A stretch of DNA of 64,000 bases from Streptomyces sp. NA02950 (GTDB lineage Bacteria > Actinomycetota > Actinomycetes > Streptomycetales > Streptomycetaceae): contig NZ_CP054916.1 of NCBI RefSeq assembly GCF_013364155.1, forward strand, positions 8,028,001 to 8,092,000, given 5' to 3'. Shown piece after piece: positions 26,194 through 35,200 of the stretch; within the stretch, counting starts at the first letter, position 1, and each line of letters starts with the position of its first letter. The notes beneath the pieces were generated by a model. That model saw only the letters and a list, made by a program, of their open reading frames with translations, did not search any database and was not told where the DNA came from. Both the position numbers and the translations under genes were made by a program.

Positions 26194-26576
26194 GGTTTCG
26201 GAGGACGGTCCCGGTCCGCCGAGCCCCGCGTGGAGACTCCACGTGGCCACGACGTGGTGTGGACCGCACCGTTCTTCGTCTGGTGGCTGCTCGGCATCCC
26301 GCTCGGCCCGGGCGCGCCCGTGCGCTGAGGCCGGCACCGGCCGCGGATGTCCGGTCCGCGGCCCAGCCTGTTACGCAACGTGCCCGGCCCTGAAGCACAC
26401 GAAGCGCAAGGCCGCTCAGTTGAGTTCGCGTTCGCGGAGCGGTACCTGCGTACGGGGCCACGGGCCGTGGCCGTAGGCGGGTTGAGATGGCCGACCGCCA
26501 CCGGTTCCACGAGGCGGTCGCGCCGGTTCCGGCGCAGCGCGCTGACTAGCCCGCCGGGAGCGGCGTCCCGAAGTCC
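26194..26576. other. Degenerate stretch without an intact gene
   Basis: No reading frame here has a ribosome site and a recognisable product. On the plus strand, bases 26250-26328 encode a hydrophobic tail (WTAPFFVWWLLGIPLGPG) ending in a stop, resembling the end of a lost membrane protein. Confidence 0.4.
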
Positions 26577-26670
26577 GGCGGGAGTACCCGCGGATCGTCG
26601 CGTTCGCCGCCGAGCTCCCCAAGAGCCCCACCGGCACGATCCTCAAGCGCGAGATCTCGTCGCCGGCTCG
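26577..26670 (+). pseudogene. C-terminal relic of an AMP-binding acyl-CoA ligase
   Basis: The plus strand reads REYPRIVAFAAELPKSPTG then TILKREI, the closing lid segment of acyl-CoA/acyl-adenylate ligases (normally YPRxIxFVDELPKTxTGKILKREL). The essential Lys after the TG pair is replaced by Thr, and nothing recognisable of the rest of the enzyme lies upstream. The fragment is therefore a relic. Confidence 0.5.
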
Positions 26671-27118
26671 TGAAGCACATGACCTGCCGGCGGCTCATGG
26701 CCGGTCGATGACCGTACCGCAGAGGGGGTCCGCACGGCCGGACAACCGCACGGGCCTGTGCCCGGATCTGATGTCCGGTGGCTCCGCGCCGGCCCCGTGC
26801 GAGAACGCGAAGCCCAGCACCGAGGAGGCCCGAAGGTCGACCGGCGGTGGGCCGATGGTCTGGACGCCCTGATCCAGGGGGCTCGCCGCGGCTGACCGCT
26901 GATTCGCGGAGCCCGGCGCTTCCGACCACCGGGGCCCGCACCCATGACTCCCCACTCGGGGTGCGGCCGGAGGGAGCGCCGCCTCATCCGGCCGGAGGTA
27001 GGGCGATTGCACCAGGAGCATGCCCTACCTTCCGGCCCGATACCGTCCGGGCCGATCCGAGGCGAAACAGGGGTTTCTGACTGCGTACGAGTGAACGACA
27101 GGACTCCGCCCTGGTGTC
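26671..27118. other. Intergenic stretch, no gene recognised
   Basis: Several open frames exist on both strands, but none has a ribosome site, family signature or consistent codon bias. Nothing further was recognised. Confidence 0.4.
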
Positions 27119-27154
27119 AGTCAAGATTATTTGATCCCACCCATTACGTTGACT
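27119..27154 (+). promoter_or_regulatory. AT-rich inverted repeat upstream of parA
   Basis: AGTCAA (27119-27124) and TTGACT (27149-27154) form an inverted repeat around the AT-rich GATTATTTGATC, which itself contains TCAA-gattat-TTGA. GATTAT at 27125-27130 could be a -10 element. Its position immediately before the ParA start suggests promoter and operator functions; inferred only. Confidence 0.35.
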
Positions 27155-27157
27155 CTC

Positions 27158-27793
27158 GTGCCGCTGAGCTTTGCCTTCGTGAACCTCAAGCCCGGAGTCG
27201 GAAAGACGACGAGTGCCGTGTGGCTCGCCCATGCGCTGCATGAGTCGGGCTTCTCACCGCTACTGGTCGACGGTGACCCCGCCGGCTCCGCCCTGCGCTG
27301 GAGCGAATTGGCCGATGGCTTTCCCTTTCCGGTGGTCGCTTTGCCGGTGGGCGATGTGCACCGTCGGGTGAATGACTTCCTCGGCAACCGGCAGGCCGTG
27401 GTGCTCGACGCGCCGCAGTTGGAGGACCATCCGCGCATCGCCCGCAGCATCATGCGGTACGCGGGGGAGTGGATCGTGCCGGTGACTCCCGCCCCCATCG
27501 AACTGGACCGCATGGCGCCCATCCGGTCCGAGATGGGCGACGTACAGTCCCTGCGCGCGACGCCGGCCGGTATCGCGGTCCTGCTGAATCGGACCAACCG
27601 CCCCGACGCCACCCGCACCGGTCCCGATGCCGACGCGCGCGACGCGCTCAGCGAGCGGGGTTTCGACGTGCTCAACACCCAGATCGCGCGGCTCGACCTG
27701 TACGCCCAGTCGTTCGGGAGCGCCGTGAAGACCGAGGGCTCGGCGTACATGGAACTCGCCGAGGAACTCATCAAGCGTCAGGACGCGGCATGA
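27158..27793 (+). CDS. ParA-family partition ATPase
   Basis: A 211-residue deviant-Walker ATPase. FAFVNLKPGVGKTTSAVWLAH carries the signature Lys before the GKT loop (KPGVGKTT), LLVDGDPAGSALRW is the A' motif, and VVLDAPQL is the Walker B. It is short and lacks an N-terminal DNA-binding extension, like plasmid type Ib ParA proteins. GTG 27158 aligns with the family N-terminus; TTG 27131 would add nine residues. No ribosome site is seen for either, so a leaderless message is possible. Its stop overlaps the next gene (ATGA), which supplies the likely DNA-binding partner. It may derive from a linear plasmid or integrated element. Confidence 0.85.
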   Translation: MPLSFAFVNLKPGVGKTTSAVWLAHALHESGFSPLLVDGDPAGSALRWSELADGFPFPVVALPVGDVHRRVNDFLGNRQAVVLDAPQLEDHPRIARSIMRYAGEWIVPVTPAPIELDRMAPIRSEMGDVQSLRATPAGIAVLLNRTNRPDATRTGPDADARDALSERGFDVLNTQIARLDLYAQSFGSAVKTEGSAYMELAEELIKRQDAA

Positions 27794-28032
27794 CTCAGCG
27801 CAAGGACATGTACCGCGCGGCACTGCAGCGCGAGCAGGACGTTGCCGAGCCCCGGTCCGCCAAGGTCACCACCCTGCACACCAGATACCTCCGGGTGACC
27901 ATCGAGGTGGACCCTGACCTGCGGCGCGACCTGTCGCGGTGGGTGAATCTGCCGGTGTCCGCGCTTGTACTCGTGGGCGCGACGGTCCTGCGCTCACTGA
28001 CCGATGCCGCCTCCGGGGTGTCCGGCCGGTAG
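27790..28032 (+). CDS. Small ParA partner protein
   Basis: An 80-residue protein whose ATG overlaps the parA stop, so translation is coupled. The N-terminus is charged (TQRKDMYRAALQREQD). The C-terminal half (LRVTIEVDPDLRRDLSRWV) resembles a strand followed by helices, as in small ribbon-helix-helix centromere-binding proteins that accompany type Ib ParA. No ParB homologue is present, so this protein is the candidate DNA-binding adaptor. The role is inferred from position and shape, not from a recognised family. Confidence 0.65.
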   Translation: MTQRKDMYRAALQREQDVAEPRSAKVTTLHTRYLRVTIEVDPDLRRDLSRWVNLPVSALVLVGATVLRSLTDAASGVSGR

Positions 28033-28050
28033 GCCGGGACGTGAGGTCGT

Positions 28051-28704
28051 TCAGGGCGTACGGCCCCGGGTGCGCTCCCGGTGGCCCTTGACGTCGGGGC
28101 GGCCGATATGGCCCGGTGGGCGCTGGGATTCGCCGAGCCAGATCTGCGGGACGTACTGCTGGACCGCCGCGACCACCGCTCGCTGGTCGGCGGCGACGAG
28201 GGGGAGGCGGTGGCGCAGTCGGGGAAGGGCGGGGCGGGGTGGCTCCTCGTCGCGGACCAGGGCCCAGAGGACCGGGTCGTCGCGGTCGATGGGGCCGTTG
28301 GGGTACAGCTCCAGGGAGTACAACCTCCCCTTGCGTCCGAGCCTGCTCCAGTAGAGGCCCGCTCCGGCGAGGGTGTGCCAGGGGATGACGTTCCGGAGGT
28401 CCTTCCGTTCGACCCACAGGCCCGTGTGGTCGATGAGGATCCTGGTGCCGCGATTCGCCCAGACAGGAATGAAGGTGATGATGCCGATGACGCCCAGCGC
28501 CACCAGGAAGGCCAGCCCCACGTATCCCGCGACGGTCGACTCTCCCTTCTGATTCCCGGTGGCCACGAGGACCACGCCGAGGACGCCTACGGCGCCGAGC
28601 GCTATGAGGACGGCGGAACAAGGGAGCCCGGTCATGGCGCCGCGGCGGCCGGTACGTATGACCGTTGCATTCGGTGCGGGGGAGGGTGTGTGCGGTGGGA
28701 ACAT
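28051..28704 (-). CDS. Two-span membrane protein with PH-like domain
   Basis: Up to 217 residues. Two hydrophobic spans (PCSAVLIALGAVGVLGVVLV and GYVGLAFLVALGVIGIITFI) flank a short loop. The cytoplasmic part after them (ILIDHTGLWVERKDLRNVIP, then GRLYSLELYP) resembles the STM3941/PH-like domains of small bacterial membrane proteins. The start could be ATG 28704 or ATG 28635, which begins just before the first span; neither has a clear ribosome site. The gene is convergent with the parA pair and lies 46 bases beyond the stop of the PKS-operon methyltransferase, so read-through from that operon is possible. Function unknown. Confidence 0.6.
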   Translation of the reverse strand: MFPPHTPSPAPNATVIRTGRRGAMTGLPCSAVLIALGAVGVLGVVLVATGNQKGESTVAGYVGLAFLVALGVIGIITFIPVWANRGTRILIDHTGLWVERKDLRNVIPWHTLAGAGLYWSRLGRKGRLYSLELYPNGPIDRDDPVLWALVRDEEPPRPALPRLRHRLPLVAADQRAVVAAVQQYVPQIWLGESQRPPGHIGRPDVKGHRERTRGRTP

Positions 28705-28750
28705 GGCGCGTGAGCCTAGTCAACGCCACCGACGGCAGCCACACGTCGGG

Positions 28751-29881
28751 TCAGTCGCGGCGCGCGATGACCCGGTAGGCGTTGGACAGGCGGAGGTGTC
28801 CCGCCATCGGCTTGATCAGCAGCCGGTCCAGTGCGGTCGCCGCGATGAGGGCGGGAACACCGGCCAGGAGCACCGCGCACCGCGCCAGCCAGCGCAGTCG
28901 GCCCGGCCGCCGGTCCAGCCACGGGGCGTCCTCGGGCGGGGCGATCGCGTTCAGCAGCAGCCACACGGCGCCCAGCAGGTCCACCGTGTCGTGGGGTTCG
29001 CGGTGCTGCTCCACGACCACGGTGAAGCCCAGCCGGGTCAGCTCCGCGCGGAGATTGGCCACCGGTACGAAGTGCAGATGCTGGGGTTGCAGCCAGGGCA
29101 GCCACCACCGGCCGAAGAGCCGTGCGAACAGGCACCGCGGGTCGGGCACCTCGATCAGCAGATGGCCGCCGGGCCGCAGGACCTGCCGTGCCGCCCGCAA
29201 CTCGGTGCGCGGATCCGTGCTGTGCTCCAGGTAGTGGTACATGCTCACCGCGTCGTACCCCTGGGCCAGCTCCTCCGCCAGTGCGGTGAAGGCGCCGCGG
29301 ATCGCCCGGTCCACCCGCCCCGACCGCTTCGCCAGCTCCACGCCGTCGGTGAAGTCCAGTCCGTCGAAGGACGTGTCGGGGAAGACCGCGCGGGCCGCCT
29401 CGCAGAAGTGGCCGTGGCCGGTACCGACGTCCAGCCAGTTACGTGGCGACGGGGCGCAGTGTCTGAGCGGTTCGGCACGCCGCCGGTAGGTCTTCTCCCG
29501 ACCGGCGAAGATGTTGCCCAGGTCCCGTTCCCCGAGCCCGTCGTAGAAGTCCCGGTAGTAGTACTCCAGGCCCGCGCCGCTGAGCCTCGGGTTCTGGAAG
29601 ACATGGCCGCACGCCCGGCACGCGTCCAGGGTGAAACGGCCCGGCTTGCGCTGGAAGCGGTCGACCGTGCGCAGCCGCCGCCGCAGCCGGTCCGATCCGC
29701 ACCACGGGCAGTCGCGGCGGCGCGGCTCGAAGAACCGTTCCGTGCCCCGGGCCGCATCGGCCAGGTAGCGGGGGCGCAACGCGGCGACGAGCGCCGCGCG
29801 ATCGGCGCGTGCGGACCTCTTGGCCCCCTTGGCTTCTTTGGCCTCCTTGGACCCGTCGGCCCCCTCGATGGTGTCGCTCAT
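28751..29881 (-). CDS. Zinc-ribbon class I SAM methyltransferase of the lipid-PKS operon
   Basis: A 376-residue protein. After a charged N-terminus there is a four-Cys zinc ribbon (CPWCG about residue 59, CRACG about 88), then the methyltransferase core with SAM loop WLDVGTGHGHFC, motif II FDGLDFTDG, DAVSMYHYLEHSTDP and LRPGGHLLIEVPDP. A hydrophobic C-terminal helix (LARCAVLLAGVPALIAATAL) suggests membrane association. Such ribbon-methyltransferases usually act on sugars or lipid-linked intermediates. The ATG overlaps the glycosyltransferase stop (ATGA). As the last gene of the operon it probably methylates the glycosylated product or its sugar. Confidence 0.85.
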   Translation of the reverse strand: MSDTIEGADGSKEAKEAKGAKRSARADRAALVAALRPRYLADAARGTERFFEPRRRDCPWCGSDRLRRRLRTVDRFQRKPGRFTLDACRACGHVFQNPRLSGAGLEYYYRDFYDGLGERDLGNIFAGREKTYRRRAEPLRHCAPSPRNWLDVGTGHGHFCEAARAVFPDTSFDGLDFTDGVELAKRSGRVDRAIRGAFTALAEELAQGYDAVSMYHYLEHSTDPRTELRAARQVLRPGGHLLIEVPDPRCLFARLFGRWWLPWLQPQHLHFVPVANLRAELTRLGFTVVVEQHREPHDTVDLLGAVWLLLNAIAPPEDAPWLDRRPGRLRWLARCAVLLAGVPALIAATALDRLLIKPMAGHLRLSNAYRVIARRD

Positions 29882-31092
29882 CGCTCCTCCTCGGTGGTCT
29901 CGGTGTCCCCGGCAGCCGGCTCCGCCAGGTGTTCCAGATATGTGGCGGCGGCCGGGGCGCCACCCGCCGCGCGGAACGACGCGCCGATGCGCTCGGCCGC
30001 GCCCCGGTAGCCGGGCCGCCGGAGCACGGTGTCCAGCGCATCGCACAGCTGGGATGCCGTCGCCCTGCCGAAGCGCACCCGCACCCCGGCCCCGGCGTCG
30101 ACCACCTGCGCTGCCACCACCGGCTGGTCGTCCCGGATCGGGGCCACCACCAGCGGGACCCCGTGCCACAGGGCCTCGCACACCGTGTTGTGCCCCGCGT
30201 GGCAGACGACCGCGTCCACCCGTTCCAGCAGCGGAAGTTGGGGAACGTACGGCAGCGCAAGCACATCGAGGTCCGCCCCGGTGTCCGGATCCGGCGCGGC
30301 CGCCGGGTCGACGATCACCATCTGGAGACGGCCGGCGCTCCGGCGCGCGGCCTCGCGGCACTCCGCGAGGAACCGTTCCCCGGCACCGGCGTTGGCGGTG
30401 CCCAGGGAGACCAGTACGGTCCGGCGCGAGGTGTCCAGCCAGTCCCAGGGGAAGGCCGGTTCGGCCGGGCGGGCGGCGACCGACGGGCCCACGAAGCGGA
30501 TCCGCCCGCCGCCCCGTCCGGTGTCCAGGCCCGCGAGCTCCTCGGTGGTGAACGCGAGGACGAGATGCGGTGAGAACCGGGGATCCGCGGTGCTCCGCGG
30601 ATCCCCGATGCGCCCGCGCAACACCCGCAGCAGCCCCTCCAGCCACGCGTCGACCTTGGGCATCCCGTCGAGCGCGCCGCTGAACTCGGCCGAGGTGGTG
30701 GCCGAGGTGGCCCACCGCGCCCCCATCCGCTCCGCCACCAGACCACCGGCGACCGTCTGCTGGTCCGCCACCACCACATCCGGACGGAACCGGGCCACCG
30801 CCCGCTCCGTCCCCGGGGCCATCTCCTCCGCGAGCGGCACCAGGAACCGCTCCCAGAGGAACTTCAGCGCGCCCGGACCCCGGATGTCCGGCGGCCGGGC
30901 GGCGCCGCCCGCGCCGAGCCGCGGCCCCGCGCAGGGGAAGACGGCCGCCCCGCCCCCGGTCAGCGGCCCGAGGACCTCCGGAAGCCCGGCCCAGGCCACC
31001 TCATGGCCACGTGCGGCCAGTTCGGCGCCCACCCCGAGAGTGGGATTGATATGCCCGACGAGCGGTGGCACCACGAACAGGAACCGGCTCAC
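29878..31092 (-). CDS. MGT-family (GT1) glycosyltransferase
   Basis: A 404-residue GT-B enzyme of the UGT/MGT family. The acceptor domain opens with FLFVVPPLVGHINPTLGVG, containing the catalytic His (VGHINP). The C-terminal donor domain has VLVSLGTANAG and the nucleotide-sugar signature CHAGHNTVCEALWHGVPLV followed by RDDQPVVAAQV. Relatives glycosylate macrolides, carotenoids and lipids. GTG 31092 overlaps the hydrolase stop (GTGA), so the genes are coupled. Inside a lipid-PKS operon it most likely attaches one sugar to a hydroxyl or carboxyl of the polyketide lipid; sugar and acceptor are unknown. Confidence 0.92.
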   Translation of the reverse strand: MSRFLFVVPPLVGHINPTLGVGAELAARGHEVAWAGLPEVLGPLTGGGAAVFPCAGPRLGAGGAARPPDIRGPGALKFLWERFLVPLAEEMAPGTERAVARFRPDVVVADQQTVAGGLVAERMGARWATSATTSAEFSGALDGMPKVDAWLEGLLRVLRGRIGDPRSTADPRFSPHLVLAFTTEELAGLDTGRGGGRIRFVGPSVAARPAEPAFPWDWLDTSRRTVLVSLGTANAGAGERFLAECREAARRSAGRLQMVIVDPAAAPDPDTGADLDVLALPYVPQLPLLERVDAVVCHAGHNTVCEALWHGVPLVVAPIRDDQPVVAAQVVDAGAGVRVRFGRATASQLCDALDTVLRRPGYRGAAERIGASFRAAGGAPAAATYLEHLAEPAAGDTETTEEER

Positions 31093-31964
31093 CGGAGCTC
31101 CGCCCCCGCCGCCACCGGACCGCGGGCGAGCCCGGCCGCCGGGACGGGGAGCGGGGGTGTGCCAGTGGGGTCGAGGAGCCACCACAGCAGCAGGTCGAGC
31201 AGCGGGCCCGGCGCCTCGGCCAGGACGGAGTGGCCCTGGTCCGGCAGGACGACCGACCGGGCGCGCGGCAGCACGGACTCCAGCCACTCCCCGTTCCCGG
31301 CGAGCTCGGACTCGGCGCCGTACACGGCGAGCACCGGACACCGCACCGAACGGACCTGCTCCGCACCGCGGGTCCGGCTCCCCGGTACGTCGCGGGCGAT
31401 GGTGGTGGCCCGCACCAGACGTGCCGCCGACCGCGCCAGCCGGGCCGTGTGCGCCCCGCGGTGCGCGGTGATCCAGGCCATCGACTCGGTTTCGTGCTCG
31501 ATCAGTTCGCCGACCATCCGCCGGAAGATGCCGTCGATCTCCACGGCCCACGACGCGGTGGCGGGTCTCGCCTCGATCGCCACCAGCCCCGCGACCCGTT
31601 CCGGGTGGCGGATGACGTACTCGAAGGCCACCGTGCCGCCGAAGCAGTTGCCGACCAGATGGACCGGGCCCGCGATCTCCAGCCGGTCCAGCAGCCGTTC
31701 CAGATCGGTGACGAACGACTCCAGCCGGTAGCCGGTGGCCGGTCGGCGGCTGCGGCCGTGGCCCCGGTGGTCGTACATGACCACATCGATCCCGGCGGCT
31801 GCGAGGCCGGGCGCCACGGTGAAGTAGTAGCTCGCCAGGCTGTCGGTGAGCAGTCCGTGCAGCAGCACGGCGGTGGTGGCGGCCGGGCGGCCCTCGGGCG
31901 GGGGCAGCCGCTGGACATGGAGTTCGATACCGTCACCGGGGCCGCCGGTGTGGACCATGGCCAT
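31089..31964 (-). CDS. Alpha/beta hydrolase with Cys nucleophile
   Basis: A 291-residue alpha/beta hydrolase: oxyanion strand AVLLHGLLTDS, DHRGHGRS loop, nucleophile elbow LVGNCFGG (Cys107, codon TGC), and late His in PDQGHSVLAEAPG. Where most relatives have GxSxG, this has GNCFG, a Cys as in dienelactone hydrolase and PHA synthases. The usual acid position reads YGAESELAG. A Cys favours acyl transfer or thioester chemistry, so it is a candidate chain-releasing thioesterase or acyltransferase for the PKS, which has no TE domain of its own. ATG 31964 lies two bases after the ACP stop, with AAGGGGG upstream. Confidence 0.85.
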   Translation of the reverse strand: MAMVHTGGPGDGIELHVQRLPPPEGRPAATTAVLLHGLLTDSLASYYFTVAPGLAAAGIDVVMYDHRGHGRSRRPATGYRLESFVTDLERLLDRLEIAGPVHLVGNCFGGTVAFEYVIRHPERVAGLVAIEARPATASWAVEIDGIFRRMVGELIEHETESMAWITAHRGAHTARLARSAARLVRATTIARDVPGSRTRGAEQVRSVRCPVLAVYGAESELAGNGEWLESVLPRARSVVLPDQGHSVLAEAPGPLLDLLLWWLLDPTGTPPLPVPAAGLARGPVAAGAELR

Positions 31965-31966
31965 GG

Positions 31967-32293
31967 TCAGCTGCCCCCTTCGGCGGCCCGCAGCCGTTGC
32001 GCCACATGGCGGACCAGATGTCCGACGCTGAGGTCGATGATCTCGTCGAGCTCCAGATCGGCCACGAACTCCGCGAAGTTGACGTGTTGTCCGTACCGCG
32101 CCTCCAGGCTGCCCGCCAGGGCCACCAGGTCGATGCTCTCCAGCTCCAGGTCCTCGGTGAAGCGGGTCTGCATGGTGATCTCGATGTCGTCGACGCCGTA
32201 TTCGTCGAGCATGGTCCGGAGCATCCCCGCGATGTCCTCGAGGACGGACCGCTCGTCCGCAACGGGTGGGGCCGTCTGCTCACCGATGGTCAC
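31967..32293 (-). CDS. Free-standing acyl carrier protein
   Basis: A 108-residue acidic protein with a four-helix carrier fold. The phosphopantetheine Ser lies in LELESIDLVALAGSLE, followed by the helix III segment VNFAEFVADLELDEIIDL. GTG 32293 overlaps the PKS2 stop by four bases (GTGA). It is probably activated by the PPTase domain of PKS2 and may accept the finished chain for the adjacent Cys hydrolase or feed a starter unit. PUFA synthases usually rely on tandem integrated ACPs, so a separate ACP next to a single-ACP synthase is notable. Confidence 0.88.
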   Translation of the reverse strand: MTIGEQTAPPVADERSVLEDIAGMLRTMLDEYGVDDIEITMQTRFTEDLELESIDLVALAGSLEARYGQHVNFAEFVADLELDEIIDLSVGHLVRHVAQRLRAAEGGS

Positions 32294-35200
32294 AGTGCGT
32301 TCTCCTCGTAGTTGTCCACCGTGCCGGTCGTCCAGGCCACGGCGTAGTCCCTGATCGGCAACCCGGGCGGGTTCGCCGTCTGCGCGCATCGCATCCGGTA
32401 GCGGCGCGGCGGGCCGGAGGCCGTGGCCACCTCGGCCAGGAGCCACCCGGGTCCCGCCGCGACCATGACCGACTCCGGTGGCCGGCCGTGTGCCGATGTC
32501 CCCTCCGCCCCGGTCACCGCCCGGTGTGCGGCACGGAAGGCAGCCGCCCACCGGTCCTTGGACACGCCGGTCGCGTCGCACACCGCGGCCAGCGCCTCCC
32601 GTTCCCCCTCCGCCACCGGAGTCTGTCCGCCGGTGTCCGTGACCGCCTCGATGCCGATGCCGACGCCCGGCACACCGCGGCCGCCCGGTGGCCGGGGACG
32701 CACCAGCGCCACCCCGGCCTCGGCCCGGTGCGCGAGGGCGACGTCCAGCTCCGGCACCGTCCGCCCGTGCACACCGATGGCACACGGGCGCCCCCGTTCG
32801 TCCTCCCGGATCCCGATCTCGGCGGGGAAGACCGGGCCCTCCCCGCGCCCCCAAAGCCACTGCCGCACCGCGTCCTTGGCCGCGATCCGGCCGAGCAGCC
32901 ACTGTCTGCGGCCGCGTGGTGCGTGGCGCTCGTACTCGGCGCGCTCGGCCGCGCCCAGATGGTTCCGCATGATCAGGTCACGGGACGCCAGGTCGGGCCA
33001 GCGTTCATGGACCAGCACCCAGCCGCCGGGCCGCGCGCTCGACAGCGTGTTGCGCTGCGGGAAGCGCTGGGCCGCCACCGTACGGGGGTGGTTGTCGAAG
33101 CGCCGGTCCTGCCAGCCGTTCAGCTCCGCCCACACCACACCACCGGTCCAAAGCTGCATATCGGCCTCCAGCATGGTGTCGCTCAGCGATACGATCCGCA
33201 CCACGCACTCCAGTTCGGTGCCCGGTGCCGGTGGCGGGCCGAAGAGGCGCAGCCGGCGCAGGGCGACGGGGAAGACCACGGTGCGCTCGGTGCGGGTGGC
33301 CATGATCCAGTAGCCGAGCAGCTGGCCCACGTTGTCCAGCAGCGCGCCGGGCGCGGACGGTGCCGTGATCGTGCCGCGCACATGGGACGCGCAGATGGCG
33401 GTGAGCCGGGTGAGGCCCTGGAACGCGGAGCCGTGGAACATCCATCGCTCGTGGTACAGCTCGGCCGCGGTGTGGTCGGGGGCCCGCTCGTCGGCGGGGT
33501 CCGTACGCCACGGTGCGGGACGGTCGGCCGGGTGGCCGGAGGCCGTCTCAACCGTGCCGCGCGCGCCGTCCCCGAACGCGACCTCGAACCGGTCGGGAGC
33601 GCCGGGGGAGACGGCCACGGTGACCGGCACCTCGACCGGTGGCGCGGCCGCCACCCACTGGTCGAACCGCGCTCCGTGCACGGCGATTGCCGCCCGCCCG
33701 GGGGCCGCCCGCTCCGCCGCGTCCATGAGGTGCTGGAGGATCGTCGTGGCCGGAACCACCGGACGCCGGTCCGTCTCATCGGGCCAGCCGGGGCGTTGCG
33801 GGAAGAAGCAGTGGTCGAGCAGATAGGGCATGGCCCGGGTGGAGATGTGCAGCACGGTGCGTGTCACCTGCCGTTCCGCGCCGGGTTCCGCGGAGGGCTC
33901 CGCGCCGGGCTGCGCGCTCCGTCCGGTGTCTTCGGCCGCGTCCTGTCCGGCCCGCCGCGACCCGGCCGGTGCGGTGTCCTGTGCCGTGACCGGGCGGTTG
34001 CGCGCCGGGGACGGTCGGGCGCCGGCCGCGGCGATGACCTCCGCCGCCGAGTCCGCCGTCTCGCGCAGCAGCGCGTCGAGTTCGGCGGCCACGGGGTGGC
34101 GCCCGGCGAGGGCCCCGAGGCCGTCCGGCGCCGTCCGCCCGTTGCCCGGTGAGGGGGACGGCCGGACGGCGGAGAGCTCCGCCCGCAGCGCCGCCGCGTC
34201 GCGTTGGCCGAGGGAGACCAGGGAGCCGCCGAGGTCGAGCCGCACCGGTGGCAGCGACGCGGTGGCCCGTGGCTTTCCGCGGCCGAGCACGGCAGGCTTT
34301 GGCAACGCGGGGTCGACACGGGCGCCTTCGGTCCACAGCGCGGTGGCCACCCGGCGGAGCTGGGCGACACCGTCACGGCGGGCCGAACCCGCCGCCACCA
34401 CCAGATGCTCCCTGCCCTGGAGGGTGTCCCCGATGAGCGAGGCCAACTGCCCGGTGCCGACCTGGACGAAGGCCCGGACCCCCGATGCGTACAGAGCCTC
34501 GGTCAGCGCGCGGAAGCGCACCGGCTCCAGCAGGTGGCGCAGGAACAGTTCGCGCACCGCCGGTTCGGTGTGCGGATACGGCGCGGCCGTCGTCCCGGAC
34601 CACACCGGGGTGGCCGGGGTCAGCAGCTCGAACCGCCCCACGATCTCCTCGATGGACTCCAGATAGGGCGCGAGCATCGGGGTGTGGAAGCCGGACTGGA
34701 ACGGCAGCAACTGCGCGATGACCCCCTCGGCGCGCATCGCGGTGACGAACTCCTCGACAGCCGCGCGCGGCCCGCACACCATCGACTGACGCGGGGCGTT
34801 GTCGTGCGAGAGCACCGTCCCCGCGTACGGCCGCGTCGCCAGGGCGGCCACCACCCGCTCGGCGGAGGCGCCCAGAGCGGCGAACGCCAGGCCGGGCACG
34901 CGGAGCGTATCGGGGTCGAAGGAGTCGAGGAAGGCGTCGACGGCCGCCCCGGAGCAGAGCCCGCCCGCCGCCATGGCCGTCCACTCGCCGACGCTGTGGC
35001 CCGCGAGCGCGTCCGGCACCAGGCCCATCCGCCGCAGCGCGCCGTCGAGCAGCCGCCCCACCGCGAAGACGCCGACGCCATGGCGGCCCACATCACCGAC
35101 CCGCGCCGCTCCGGCGGAGTGGCGGGCCACCGCGCCGGCGAGCCCGAAGTACGCGGCGACGCCGTCCACCCGGGGCGCGAACTCCGCCTCGAGGCCGGGG

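Noticed and set aside
26671..27118. Several open frames of 80-130 codons on both strands
   Set aside because: They overlap each other, lack ribosome sites and have no protein-family features.
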